Below, in pieces: positions 17,453 to 25,231 of a stretch of DNA of 27,905 nt. The DNA is from JBCFBK01 sp038562555. GTDB lineage: Bacteria; Bacteroidota; Bacteroidia; Bacteroidales; Prolixibacteraceae. The notes below the pieces were generated by a model. It had not been told where the DNA came from, did no database searches, and worked only from the letters and a program-made list of their open reading frames with translations. A program made the translations under genes and the position numbers. The stretch is from the NCBI GenBank assembly GCA_038562555.1, contig JBCFBK010000067.1, forward strand, positions 1 to 27,905, read 5' to 3'. Numbering within the stretch: position 1 is the stretch's first letter; each line of letters opens with the position of its first letter.

Positions 17453-19627
17453 ATGAAAAAGATCTTCGTGCTCCTCCTTTGTATGCAGGCTTTGTCCGGC
17501 TGGGCTTTTCAACCTGAAAAATCACAACCCGACAGTTTGAAGCAAACCTTCAACAAAGACTATGTTCTTCATGTAAAGAAGGCCGAAAATGCCATTCATA
17601 TCGACGGAGTTGTTGATGAACCGGACTGGATGAAGGCGGAAAAGGCGAACAATTTTTATCGTGTTTTGCCGGTCGACACGGGTTTGGCAGAGTGCGAAAG
17701 TGAAGTGGTGATGACCTATGATGATAAGGCCTTCTATCTGGCATTTACTTTTTTTGACACCATTCCCGGAAAAAGAATTGCCGAGTCGTTTCGCCGTGAT
17801 TTTGTTTTTGGCAATAATGATAACTTCCTGGTTTTCTTTGACACTTTCCTGGACCAGACCAATGGCTTTTCGTTTGGAACATCGGCTTCGGGCGCGAAGT
17901 GGGATGGCATTATGTACGACGGAAGCGCCGTTAACCTGAACTGGGATTGCAAGTGGGAATCGAAGACCCGGCACGACGCCGATCGCTGGGTAACGGAAAT
18001 GCGCATTCCTTTTCGCTCCATTCGCTTCAAATCAGGTACCGACCGCTGGTATGTCAATTTTAGCCGGAACGACCTGAAAGGAAATGAAAAGTCGGCCTGG
18101 GCTCCGGTTCCGCGTCAGCTTCCAACCGCGTCGCTGGCTTATACGGGTGTGTTGGAGTGGGAAGACCCCTTGCCCGAATCAAAAACGATGTTTTCTGTCA
18201 TTCCTTATGTGTTTGGCTCAGTAACCAAAGATTATGAGGCCAAAACAAAGGCCGGCTATGACACCGATTTCGGATTCGATGCGAAAATAGGGCTGAGTAC
18301 CTCCATGAACCTTGACCTGACCTATAATCCTGATTTCGCGCAGGCCGAAGTGGACGAGCAGGTAACCAACCTGGACCGGTTTGAATTGTTCTTCCCCGAA
18401 AAAAGGCAGTTCTTTCTGGAAAACTCCGACCTGTTTGCCGGGTATGGCTACGATGTGGTAACCCCGTTCTTTTCGCGACGGATCGGGCTTGATGCACCGG
18501 TATTGTTTGGAGCCCGTTTAAGCGGCAAGCTCGACAACAACTGGCGTTTGGGCCTGATGGATATGCAAACGGAAAGCACTTCCTTATTGCCGGGGCGGAA
18601 CTTTGCTGTGGCCTCGGTTCAGCGTATGCTTTTTGCCCGTTCCAGTGCCGGGCTGATTTTGGTAAATAAAGAGAATATTAACGAGCCGGAGGGTGAGCAG
18701 GATTACAACCGGGTAATTGGTTTCGATTACAACCTGGCTTCAAGCGATAATACCTGGACCGGAAAATTCTTTTATCATCAGTCTTTCGACGAGGAAAAGC
18801 ACGACAGGGGACAGTATGCCCAGGGCGCCTTTTTGCAATACCAAACACGCAAGGTAAAAGCGCGGCTCGACCAGGCAAGTGTCGGGGCCGACTACAACGC
18901 CGAAGCAGGGTTTGTACCCCGTACAGGCTTCAATTATTTGGGGCCTTACCTAAGCTATACCTGGGTACCCAACAAAACGGTTGTTGCACACGGGCCTTAT
19001 TTTGAGAGTGAGAATTACTTCAATACCGGATATGAGAAGATCGACTATATCCAAACGCTTGGCTACAGTGTCGAGTTTGCCAGCCGCGCAAAGGTGATTG
19101 CCGGAGTAAAAGATTTCTTTGTTCAGCTTCAGCAGGATTTTGATCCGACACGGGTGAGTGAGCACTTTCTGCCGGCCGGAAACGAATATCATTTCACCCA
19201 GTTTTGGGCTGAATACCTGTCGGATAACCGGAAGTCTTTTAAATGGTCGGCGCTGTACAGTAAAGGGTCTTTTTACAACGGCGACATCGATTTTATGAAA
19301 GCGATGATCGGGTACCGCATCCAGCCCTACGTTAACTTTGCCATGAACGTGAGCTACAATGAAATTCGCCTGCCCGCACCTTTCGAAAAGGCCAATTTTT
19401 GGTTGCTCGGTCCGAAGCTGGATGTGACTTTTTCCGACAAAGTATTTCTGTCGGCCTTTGTTCAGTATAATGAGCAAATTGAAAACATGAACATCAACAT
19501 GCGTTTCCAATGGCGTTACGCACCTGTGTCGGACTTTTTCATCGTGTACACCGACAATTATTTTACGGGCGACTGGACTTCGCGCAACCGTGCCCTGGTG
19601 ATGAAATTGTCCTATTGGCTCAATTAA
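17453..19627 (+). CDS. DUF5916 outer-membrane protein with CBM9-like N-terminal domain
   Basis: This 724-residue protein has a signal peptide (about 1-19) and a CBM9-like domain at about 45-230 (IHIDGVVDEPDWMKAEKANNF, VVMTYDDKAFYLAFTF, then RWVTEMRIPFRSIRFKSG). From about 245 it matches DUF5916, a beta-barrel family of Bacteroidota (LDLTYNPDFAQAEVDEQVTNLDRF, FFPEKRQFFLEN, FFSRRIG), ending in alternating strands and a Trp-Leu-Asn terminus. The CBM9 part may bind sugars, but the function of the family is not established. It follows the PUL after a 256-base gap with its own promoter candidate, so its link to the PUL is uncertain. Confidence 0.9.
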   Translation: MKKIFVLLLCMQALSGWAFQPEKSQPDSLKQTFNKDYVLHVKKAENAIHIDGVVDEPDWMKAEKANNFYRVLPVDTGLAECESEVVMTYDDKAFYLAFTFFDTIPGKRIAESFRRDFVFGNNDNFLVFFDTFLDQTNGFSFGTSASGAKWDGIMYDGSAVNLNWDCKWESKTRHDADRWVTEMRIPFRSIRFKSGTDRWYVNFSRNDLKGNEKSAWAPVPRQLPTASLAYTGVLEWEDPLPESKTMFSVIPYVFGSVTKDYEAKTKAGYDTDFGFDAKIGLSTSMNLDLTYNPDFAQAEVDEQVTNLDRFELFFPEKRQFFLENSDLFAGYGYDVVTPFFSRRIGLDAPVLFGARLSGKLDNNWRLGLMDMQTESTSLLPGRNFAVASVQRMLFARSSAGLILVNKENINEPEGEQDYNRVIGFDYNLASSDNTWTGKFFYHQSFDEEKHDRGQYAQGAFLQYQTRKVKARLDQASVGADYNAEAGFVPRTGFNYLGPYLSYTWVPNKTVVAHGPYFESENYFNTGYEKIDYIQTLGYSVEFASRAKVIAGVKDFFVQLQQDFDPTRVSEHFLPAGNEYHFTQFWAEYLSDNRKSFKWSALYSKGSFYNGDIDFMKAMIGYRIQPYVNFAMNVSYNEIRLPAPFEKANFWLLGPKLDVTFSDKVFLSAFVQYNEQIENMNINMRFQWRYAPVSDFFIVYTDNYFTGDWTSRNRALVMKLSYWLN

Positions 19628-19690
19628 AACTGGCTGTGCAGCACAAAACGGGCAGGCACTTGCTATCCTGGATGGACAATGGGATCCGGA

Positions 19691-20077
19691 TTATTGATTT
19701 CCTGGTATGATTACCTTGTTTCTTTCCGGTTTGCCGGGGTCAATTACAAAAGCCGTCAGCTCAGCCATCTTGCCGTCGCGGAACCGCCATACGTCGCAAT
19801 AGGAGTACTGAGTTGTCTTTCCCTCTTCTGTCATGGTGATCTCGCCAAGTGCCGTAACAAAATCGTTCTCGGCAATCAAAAGTGCGACCTTGAATTTTGG
19901 CGGCTGGATGTATGCAGTTGCCATCCATTGCCGGACTGCTTCTTTGCCTTGTAAAATTCGTTCCCCGACAAATGTCCATTTCGTATCGTCGGTGCAGAAT
20001 TTCAGAAATCCTTCATAATCGCCCAGGACAATTGCTGCATTCGCCTTTTTCAGGGTTTCCTTATTCTTTTCACTCAT
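19691..20077 (-). CDS. SnoaL-like / NTF2-fold small protein
   Basis: This 128-residue protein has the NTF2-like alpha+beta layout: N-terminal helix KETLKKANAAIVLGDYEGFLKFCTDDTKW, then the VGERILQGKEAVRQWMAT helix and the sheet FVTALGEITM, YSYCDVWRFRDGKMAELTAFV. Many such proteins are small-molecule-binding or isomerase-like. I used the ATG at 20077; a GTG one codon upstream is possible. It is the last gene of the minus-strand operon, 44 bases after the SDR, so it may act on the same metabolite. Function is not known. Confidence 0.85.
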   Translation of the reverse strand: MSEKNKETLKKANAAIVLGDYEGFLKFCTDDTKWTFVGERILQGKEAVRQWMATAYIQPPKFKVALLIAENDFVTALGEITMTEEGKTTQYSYCDVWRFRDGKMAELTAFVIDPGKPERNKVIIPGNQ

Positions 20078-20121
20078 CACATATTATTAAATCTGTGCAA
20101 TTAATTGGTTGGGTTTGCCCG

Positions 20122-20886
20122 TTATAAGGCTTGACCTCCCGATACCTCAATACGCTGTCCGTTAATCCAATATGCCTCTTCGGTGCATAAGAATGCCACC
20201 ACTCCGCCAATATCGTCCGGCAGGCCGACGCGCCCCAACGCGGTGTAACCTGCAATCTGAGCATTGAGTTCTTTATTATCGCGAATACGGGCCCCTCCAA
20301 AGTCGGTTTCGATAGCGCCCGGAGCCACCACGTTGGCACGGATTTTTCGGGGTCCCAATTCTTTTGCCAGATAGCGTGTCAGAATTTCCACTGCGCCTTT
20401 CATGGAAGCATAAACGGAAGAACCCGGAAGAGTCATCCGGCTGAGGCCCGATGAAATATTGATAACTGCGCCGCCGTCGTTCAGAAAAGGCAACACCTTT
20501 TGCGTTAAAAAGAACACACCTTTGTAATGAATATTAACAATTTCGTCTAATTGTTCTTCTGTGACATCAGCGACCGGGGCGTACAAGGCTGTTCCCGCAT
20601 TATTGACCAGGAAATCCAGGTTCGGGCTTCCGTTCTGTTTCCGCAGATATTCCGTTATTTGCCCGATAAAGCTATCGAACGACTTTACATTGCCGGTATT
20701 CAGCTGAAACGCTGCCGCTTTTTGTCCCAGCGATTCAATTACCCGCACGGCTTCGTCTGCGGCGTTTTGATTACTGTTGTAGGTCAGGATCACGTCAATA
20801 CCCTTCTTTGCCAGTGCAACCGACATATTTTTTCCAAGTCCGCGGCTTCCCCCTGTTACCAGGGCAATTTTGTTTTTCGTTTCCAT
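20122..20886 (-). CDS. SDR family oxidoreductase
   Basis: This 254-residue classical SDR has the cofactor motif TGGSRGLG at 11-18, NNAG at 95-98, a catalytic Ser in NISSGLS near 145, and the catalytic Tyr159-x-x-x-Lys163 (YASMK). The ending WINGQRIEVSGGQAL is normal for the family. I chose the ATG at 20884-20886; the frame runs longer upstream, but the extension overlaps the AraC gene and lacks SDR character. It is 43 bases after the AraC gene and 44 before the SnoaL-like gene. It probably reduces a small carbonyl compound with NADPH or NADH; the substrate is unknown. A dead relative lies at 17214-17292. Confidence 0.93.
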   Translation of the reverse strand: METKNKIALVTGGSRGLGKNMSVALAKKGIDVILTYNSNQNAADEAVRVIESLGQKAAAFQLNTGNVKSFDSFIGQITEYLRKQNGSPNLDFLVNNAGTALYAPVADVTEEQLDEIVNIHYKGVFFLTQKVLPFLNDGGAVINISSGLSRMTLPGSSVYASMKGAVEILTRYLAKELGPRKIRANVVAPGAIETDFGGARIRDNKELNAQIAGYTALGRVGLPDDIGGVVAFLCTEEAYWINGQRIEVSGGQAL

Positions 20887-20929
20887 GGTTACGTATTTAT
20901 TTGTTATTTGCAGATTATACGGCAAGTTA

Positions 20930-21847
20930 TCAGTTAAAGGATTCCCTGAATTCCAGGGGTGAAAGTTTCGCCTTCGCCTTGAACAACTTGCTGAACGATT
21001 GCGGATGTTCAAAGCCAAGCCGGTAAGCAACCTCCGAAATGGTCAGATTAGTTGTAGATAGCAACTCTTTGGCCTTTTCAATCAGTTTGTAGTGGATGTG
21101 TTGCTGTGAATTTTGTCCGGTGAGGGCACGCAGCATGTCACTTAAATAACTCGGCGAAACATTTAGCTGCTGCGAAATATACTGAACGGTGGGTGTTCCC
21201 TGCATCGTCAGCTTTTCGTCGTTGAAATAGTCATCCAAAAGCTCTTCCAGCTTTTGCAGCAGGTCATGATTCACGGCTTTCCGTGTAATGAACTGGCGTT
21301 TATAAAAACGATTACAGCAATTTAAGAGCAGCTCAATCTGAGAAATGATGACGTCCTGGCTAAAATCGTCGATCCTGTTGCTTAACTCCTCTTCGATCAG
21401 TTTAAAAATTGAAATGATCGTCGACTTTTCAGTGTCCGATAAATGTAACGCCTCATTTACAGCGTATGAAAAGAACCCGTATTGCTTTATTTTTTTCGCC
21501 AGCGGATAATTCCACAGAAAATCCGGATGGATCAGCATGGTATATCCGCAATGATCTTCGTGCTCATCGGTACTGCCAATGATCTGGTTCGGAGAAGCGA
21601 ACAATAAGCCTCCTTCGTCGAAATCGTAATACCCCTGGCCATACTTTAATTTTCCGCTGAGCCTCGACCGGTACGATACTTTGTAAAAACTCAGCACATG
21701 CGAATGGGGCAACCTGTTTATTTTGATCCGGTTATCCGAATTGTTGATGAGGCTTATCATCGGGTGTTGTGGTTTTGGTAACCCAAACGCCCGATGTGCC
21801 TCACACAGTGAATCAAACCGCTGATGCATGTTTTCTGTCTTCTTCAT
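20930..21847 (-). CDS. AraC family transcriptional regulator
   Basis: This 305-residue regulator has a cupin-like N-terminal sensing domain (HSHVLSFYKVSYRSRLSGKLKYGQGYYDF, then FASPNQIIGS) and two C-terminal helix-turn-helix units from about residue 205 (PTVQYISQQLNVSPSYLSDMLRALTG and LTISEVAYRLGFEHPQSFSKLFKAKAKLSPLEFRE). The start is set at MKKTENM (21847); an upstream ATG at 21889 is less likely. It lies between two SDR genes on the same strand and probably activates one or both. An imperfect palindrome lies just upstream (21862-21901). Confidence 0.93.
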   Translation of the reverse strand: MKKTENMHQRFDSLCEAHRAFGLPKPQHPMISLINNSDNRIKINRLPHSHVLSFYKVSYRSRLSGKLKYGQGYYDFDEGGLLFASPNQIIGSTDEHEDHCGYTMLIHPDFLWNYPLAKKIKQYGFFSYAVNEALHLSDTEKSTIISIFKLIEEELSNRIDDFSQDVIISQIELLLNCCNRFYKRQFITRKAVNHDLLQKLEELLDDYFNDEKLTMQGTPTVQYISQQLNVSPSYLSDMLRALTGQNSQQHIHYKLIEKAKELLSTTNLTISEVAYRLGFEHPQSFSKLFKAKAKLSPLEFRESFN

Positions 21848-21861
21848 CTGTAAAAATGATA

Positions 21862-21901
21862 ACAACATAACCGATAACAAATGGGTCATTGGTTATGTTG
21901 T
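21862..21901. promoter_or_regulatory. Long imperfect palindrome upstream of the AraC gene
   Basis: ACAACATAACC (21862-21872) and its exact complement (21891-21901) are separated by 18 bases. Extending the arms to 17 bases keeps 15 matches with a 6-base spacer (21879-21884). A direct repeat GATAACAA also occurs at 21858-21865 and 21873-21880. It sits in the 58-base gap between the SDR stop and the AraC start. It may be the AraC protein's own site, or a read-through hairpin; no T-run follows. Confidence 0.45.
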
Positions 21902-21905
21902 GTGA

Positions 21906-22697
21906 TTACCAGGGGTAAGGACCATCCGGTCCGGTGAACAGGTCTTTGGCTCCGTTTTCACCGAGAGCTGCACGAACAACGTTCCGCGATCCTTCTTCGA
22001 TCGTTTCAACGCCCTGGAAGTTATTTAGTGCTGTGGACGTAAAGCCGGGGCTTGCAGCACAGATCGTGATGTTCGTTCCTTCCAGTTCGATTGCAAAGGC
22101 AAGCGTAATGGCGTTGAGGGCAGTTTTCGAAGCTCCGTAACCTATCCCAAAAGCCGTACGGTACGGAAAGGAAGGGTCGGCGTTGAGCGTGAGCGAACCC
22201 AGAGTGCTCGATACATTCACGATGCGGCCGGCAGCCGATTTTTTCAGCAGCGGAAGCATGGCCTGGGTTACCGCGATCACGCCAAACACGTTCGTTTCAT
22301 ATACTGCCCGAACTTCATCGAGGGGGGCAATACTTGCGCGGCCTTCCTCCAGCATCTCTTCAAGCGTTCGTCCGGGCTTTCCGGCATGCGATATGGCCGC
22401 GTTGTTCACCAGCAGGTCGAGACGGCCGTACGCCGTTTGGATGGATTCTGCCGCTGCGGCAATCGACGCCTGGTCTGTAACATCGAGTTGAAGGGGATGG
22501 GCGTTTGTTCCGATCGTTTCGGCGGCTGCCTTCCCCTTTTCAAAATTTCGTGAGCCGACAAGCACGATGTAACCGTTTGCAACAAGTTCTTTGGAAACCT
22601 GAAGACCGATCCCTTGATTCGCCCCCGTGACAAGGGCTACAGGGTTATTCTCCGTATTGGGAGAGCCGGCGCCTGATGTGTCATTTTGATGTGTCAT
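21906..22697 (-). CDS. SDR family oxidoreductase, carbonyl-reductase-like
   Basis: This 263-residue SDR has the motif TGANQGIG at 24-31, NNAA at 98-101 (Ala replacing the usual last Gly), NVSS near 161-164, and the catalytic Tyr187-x-x-x-Lys191 (YGASK). The TGANQGIGLQV cofactor loop and the DSx C-terminal layout recall carbonyl-reductase-type SDRs, which prefer NADPH. The start at 22697 (MTHQNDTSG) was preferred; the frame goes on to 22724. A Bacteroidota -7 element precedes it by 24 bases. It is the first gene of the apparent minus-strand operon. The substrate is unknown. Confidence 0.93.
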   Translation of the reverse strand: MTHQNDTSGAGSPNTENNPVALVTGANQGIGLQVSKELVANGYIVLVGSRNFEKGKAAAETIGTNAHPLQLDVTDQASIAAAAESIQTAYGRLDLLVNNAAISHAGKPGRTLEEMLEEGRASIAPLDEVRAVYETNVFGVIAVTQAMLPLLKKSAAGRIVNVSSTLGSLTLNADPSFPYRTAFGIGYGASKTALNAITLAFAIELEGTNITICAASPGFTSTALNNFQGVETIEEGSRNVVRAALGENGAKDLFTGPDGPYPW

Positions 22698-22721
22698 AAT
22701 TTTGTATTTTAATGTTTGATA

Positions 22722-22729
22722 CAAAGTTA
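22722..22729 (-). promoter_or_regulatory. Candidate -7 element for the SDR operon
   Basis: On the minus strand the sequence reads TAACTTTG, an exact match to TAnnTTTG, 24 bases before the SDR ATG at 22697. A -33 element is not clear. Confidence 0.5.
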
Positions 22730-22941
22730 GGCTGACGTCCTTTTGCGCATGTAGGCAAATCGAGGATTTCCGTAGTCAAAATGGGAAAATGAAAGATATG
22801 CCAGGCAGAAGCCACCCCCCAACATCCTCAAATTTAGACCGATTCTTTACGTGCGGTCTTAACAAAGTCTCACCTGATTATTGTAACTTGGGATAATCAC
22901 CAGATGATGCAAAAAAACCGAATTAATTAAAGCTTAAAATC

Positions 22942-23121
22942 ATGGATTACACCTGGATTGCTATGATTGTGGTTTACATTGTACTGACCCATTTAATAGC
23001 AAAATACATTGGATCAAAGCGGGAAATTGGATATGGAAAATCAGTTTTCTGGTCAATGGTCCTGACTCCAATAATAGGGCTGGTCATAGCAAAAATGAGC
23101 AAACCAACTGATATACGATAA
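22942..23121 (+). CDS. Small two-helix membrane protein (59 residues)
   Basis: This short gene encodes 59 residues with two hydrophobic helices (about residues 5-22, WIAMIVVYIVLTHLIA, and 38-52, FWSMVLTPIIGLVIA) joined by a basic loop KYIGSKREIGYGKS. Such tiny membrane proteins of unknown role are common in Bacteroidota. The ATG follows an AT-rich stretch; no strong ribosome-binding site is seen. It lies on the plus strand between the SDR operon and the repeat-bearing secreted protein. Function unknown. Confidence 0.6.
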   Translation: MDYTWIAMIVVYIVLTHLIAKYIGSKREIGYGKSVFWSMVLTPIIGLVIAKMSKPTDIR

Positions 23122-23196
23122 ACTGCACGCAGTCGACAGCCGGCAGCGCCAGTAAGGATGCTGTAACGGCATAAGCTATCATTTAATGATTTAAAG

Positions 23197-23568
23197 ATGA
23201 AAAAAATAAATTTTGTTTCGTTGCTGTTTGTATTCGTGCTGTTATTCAGTTCTTTTAGATCAGATAAAAACGATTTGGGCGATTTTACTGTTGTTAAATG
23301 GACCACTGGTATGGGAACTGACGGACGAATGATTGCCTATCCTGTTGACTGGAATACCAGTATGGGAACTGACGGCAGGGTGATCGCATATCCGGATAGC
23401 TGGCAGGTTAATTCTAATAGTGATGGTTATAAAATTGCAACAGCCGATTCTTCGCAAATTGTAACTTATAAAATCGTAAATACGATCAATCCCAACGATC
23501 GGAACATATATATTGAAAGTGGTTCTTCTTCTGAGTATGTTTTTTATTTGTTGATAAACCAGGAATAA
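23197..23568 (+). CDS. Secreted protein with three 17-residue tandem repeats
   Basis: I do not recognise this 123-residue protein. A signal peptide covers about residues 1-21. Residues 35-85 are three tandem units of exactly 17 residues, each beginning with Trp: W35, W52 and W69. The first two share MGTDGR-x-IAYP; the third is diverged (SNSDGYKIATADS). The remainder is beta-like (YKIVNTINPNDRNIYIESGSSSEYVFYLLI). It could be a small surface or periplasmic binding protein. It stands alone between the small membrane protein and the HxlR gene. Confidence 0.7.
   Translation: MKKINFVSLLFVFVLLFSSFRSDKNDLGDFTVVKWTTGMGTDGRMIAYPVDWNTSMGTDGRVIAYPDSWQVNSNSDGYKIATADSSQIVTYKIVNTINPNDRNIYIESGSSSEYVFYLLINQE
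23299..23451 (+). repeat. 51-base coding tandem repeat, three units
   Basis: Three 51-base units (17 codons each) lie in frame inside the secreted-protein gene. The first two are close copies at DNA level (TATGGGAACTGACGG in both); the third is strongly diverged. Confidence 0.7.
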
Positions 23569-23591
23569 ATTGCTACAGCCAATATCGGGCA

Positions 23592-23630
23592 GGTAATGTA
23601 AGCTTAGGCACCTTGTGACATCTGCCGCCC
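23592..23630. repeat. Copy A of a short dispersed element
   Basis: It shares GTAAGCTTAGGCA, CCTTGT and GACATCTGC with positions 26964-27020, but lacks about 15 bases in the middle. It follows the stop codon of the secreted-protein gene. No gene or hairpin function is evident; a mobile or intergenic repeat is likely. Confidence 0.45.
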
Positions 23631-23652
23631 TATTCTTTCTATTGAAAAATGA

Positions 23653-24081
23653 TTAAGCAATATTAGCCTCATCTCCTGCCGATAGCTTATCCATCATATT
23701 TCTCAGAAATTTCGTTTTGTTCTTTTTTACCTCTTTGAGAAAAGGCGAAGATTCATCAGAGTCGGATAAATATTTTCCTCCCCAAAGCGCTATTTCAATC
23801 AAAGCAGGTATTAAATCAACACCTTTTGGACTAAGTTTATATAGTCCTTTTACTTTATTATCCGGATAGGGTAATTTGATTACTATCCCGTTTTCCTCCA
23901 ATATCTGTAATCTGTTCGCTAAGATATTCGTTGCTATTTTTTCGCTAGACTTTGTAAAATCTCCGTAAGTACGAGTTTTATGAAGCATCAAATCTCTTAC
24001 AATTAACAGCGACCATCTGTCTCCGAAAATATCCAATGATGAACTAATAGGGCAATCGGAGCGCTTTTCACTTGATTTCAT
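23653..24081 (-). CDS. HxlR family winged-helix transcriptional regulator
   Basis: This 142-residue protein has the HxlR core: conserved Cys10 (RSDCPISSSLDIFGDRWSLLIVRDLML), the TRTYGDFTKSSEKIATNILANRLQILEENGIV winged-helix region and a C-terminal dimer helix (LSPKGVDLIPALIEIALWG). The N-terminal Cys before the helix is the usual redox or quinone-sensing residue. It diverges from the NmrA-type gene, the same layout as known HxlR/quinone-reductase pairs (QorR-type). A perfect inverted repeat and a second half-matching site lie in the gap. Its tail (about residue 110 on) is Lys-rich. Confidence 0.93.
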   Translation of the reverse strand: MKSSEKRSDCPISSSLDIFGDRWSLLIVRDLMLHKTRTYGDFTKSSEKIATNILANRLQILEENGIVIKLPYPDNKVKGLYKLSPKGVDLIPALIEIALWGGKYLSDSDESSPFLKEVKKNKTKFLRNMMDKLSAGDEANIA

Positions 24082-24097
24082 AAATTGTTTTGTTTTT

Positions 24098-24120
24098 ATT
24101 ACTTGCGCATTGCAAGTAAT
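24098..24120. promoter_or_regulatory. Perfect inverted repeat, HxlR operator candidate
   Basis: ATTACTTGC (24098-24106) and GCAAGTAAT (24112-24120) form perfect nine-base arms around a five-base spacer. It is 17 bases from the HxlR start and 100 from the NmrA-type start. Symmetry and place make it a strong operator candidate for the adjacent HxlR protein. Confidence 0.6.
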
Positions 24121-24128
24121 TGTTTATT

Positions 24129-24160
24129 TTTGCACTTGCAATGTGAAAGTAGTAATTTTG
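24129..24160 (+). promoter_or_regulatory. Promoter of the NmrA-type gene with overlapping operator
   Basis: TTTG at 24129-24132 and TAATTTTG at 24153-24160 are spaced by 20 bases, which fits the Bacteroidota -33/-7 layout. A weaker copy of the operator, ACTTGC-N5-GAAAGT (24134-24150), lies between the two elements, where a bound HxlR dimer would block RNA polymerase. A further half-site ACTTGC is at 24167-24172. Confidence 0.5.
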
Positions 24161-24219
24161 TTTTGTACTTGCAAATCAAAAGCAAATTTAACCATTTTAA
24201 AACATATAAAAGGATTTAC

Positions 24220-25113
24220 ATGATGGCAAAAATATTAGTAACAGGGGTTACAGGTGTAGTTGGAAAAGGCACAGTTAAACATTTGTTGAAAAAAGGGATT
24301 CCCGCAAGCCAAATTATCGGACTTTCCCGGAAAAAAGAAGGTATCGAAGACTTAGCAGCAAAAGGCATCGAAGTTCGTTTTGGTGATTATTTTGATTATG
24401 ATTCGTTACTGCGTGCGTTTGATGGTGTTGACAAAGTCATGCTTACAAGTGCGGTCGCTTTCACAGACCGATCTACTCAACATTATAATGCGATTACCGC
24501 TGCCCGCCAGGCTGGTGTTAAACATGTGGTTTATATGTCAATTATGCGTAGAGAAGGTTCGGGACACATTATGCCTCAAATTACGGAATCAGACCTTTTT
24601 ACTGAACAGATACTTAAATCCTCAGGGCTTGATTATACCATTTTATACCACCCACCTTTTATGGACCTTTTATCGGTCTACTATGGTTCCAATCCTTATG
24701 AAAATGGAATAAAAGTTCCTGCAAGTAGTGGGAAAATGGCACCAGCAACAAGAGACGAATTGGCGGAAGCTCATGCCGCAATACTTTCTACGCCGGGGCA
24801 CGAAAATAAAACCTATTCTTTAGGCGGCAACGATTCTGTTTCGTTTTCTGATATTGCAAAAATTCTTTCGGAAATAAAAGGACAACCTGTTCTTTTTACC
24901 ACCATTACAGCAAAAGAATATATCGATGCGATGGTTGCCCAGGGAGTCGCCCGAAACGTTGCCGAATTTATAACGAACTGGGTCGTGGCAATTGAAGAAG
25001 GTGAATTTCAATATCAATCAGGCGATATCGAGCGGTTATTAGGCAGACGGACAAAAACATTCAGAGAGTCCGTAGAATCTACTTTGGCTCAGAATCCTGC
25101 CGGGTTGCAATAG
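24220..25113 (+). CDS. NmrA-like / QorB-type NAD(P)H oxidoreductase
   Basis: This 297-residue atypical SDR has an N-terminal Rossmann motif GVTGVVGKG (about 9-17) and sequence features of the NmrA/QorB branch: GIEVRFGDYFDYDSLLRAFDGVDKVML, ARQAGVKHVVYMS, and TESDLFTEQILKSSGLDYTILYHPPFM. The late GNDSVSFSDIAKILSEIKGQPV is also typical. QorB-type members reduce quinones with NADPH. ATG codons at 24220 and 24223 are adjacent. The frame opens further upstream, but that part is in the operator region. The nearest SD-like sequence is AGGA at 24211-24214. Regulation by the divergent HxlR is inferred from the operator layout. Confidence 0.9.
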   Translation: MMAKILVTGVTGVVGKGTVKHLLKKGIPASQIIGLSRKKEGIEDLAAKGIEVRFGDYFDYDSLLRAFDGVDKVMLTSAVAFTDRSTQHYNAITAARQAGVKHVVYMSIMRREGSGHIMPQITESDLFTEQILKSSGLDYTILYHPPFMDLLSVYYGSNPYENGIKVPASSGKMAPATRDELAEAHAAILSTPGHENKTYSLGGNDSVSFSDIAKILSEIKGQPVLFTTITAKEYIDAMVAQGVARNVAEFITNWVVAIEEGEFQYQSGDIERLLGRRTKTFRESVESTLAQNPAGLQ

Positions 25114-25174
25114 ACGAAGTGGAAGAGAATTTATTTCCCAGCCCATTTCGCTTGACTAAACAGGTCCGACACTT

Positions 25175-25190
25175 TTTGTCAAATGACAAA
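25175..25190. promoter_or_regulatory. Palindrome 1 upstream of the Crp-like gene
   Basis: TTTGTCAAATGACAAA is a perfect seven-base inverted repeat around AA. It is 33 bases before the ATG. The same pattern with a C/G change recurs at 25216-25231 and 25801-25816. Confidence 0.65.
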
Positions 25191-25211
25191 TAGCGAACAG
25201 ACAATGATTTC

Positions 25212-25219
25212 TAACTTTG
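25212..25219 (+). promoter_or_regulatory. Candidate -7 element almost at the Crp-like start codon
   Basis: TAACTTTG ends four bases before the ATG at 25224. If used, the transcript would be leaderless or nearly so. It overlaps palindrome 2, so the site would block its own promoter. Confidence 0.4.
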
Positions 25220-25231
25220 CCAAATGGGAAA
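25216..25231. promoter_or_regulatory. Palindrome 2 overlapping the Crp-like start codon
   Basis: TTTGCCAAATGGGAAA differs by one base from the perfect palindrome at 25801-25816. It covers the end of the -7 element and the ATG. Its centre is 41 bases from that of palindrome 1, close to four DNA turns. Confidence 0.55.

Noticed and set aside
18950..19510. Minus-strand 186-codon frame
   Set aside because: It lies wholly inside the DUF5916 gene on the other strand and shows no protein motifs.
20887..21030. Longer start of the SDR at 20122
   Set aside because: The extension overlaps the AraC gene and lacks SDR features; the Rossmann motif starts normally after the ATG at 20886.
22850..22873. Hairpin AGACCG ... 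CGGTCT before the small membrane protein
   Set aside because: Six-base arms with a 12-base loop and no T-run; could easily be chance.
24085..24219. N-terminal extension of the NmrA-type protein
   Set aside because: It is translated operator and promoter sequence, with no resemblance to the family before MMAKILVTG.
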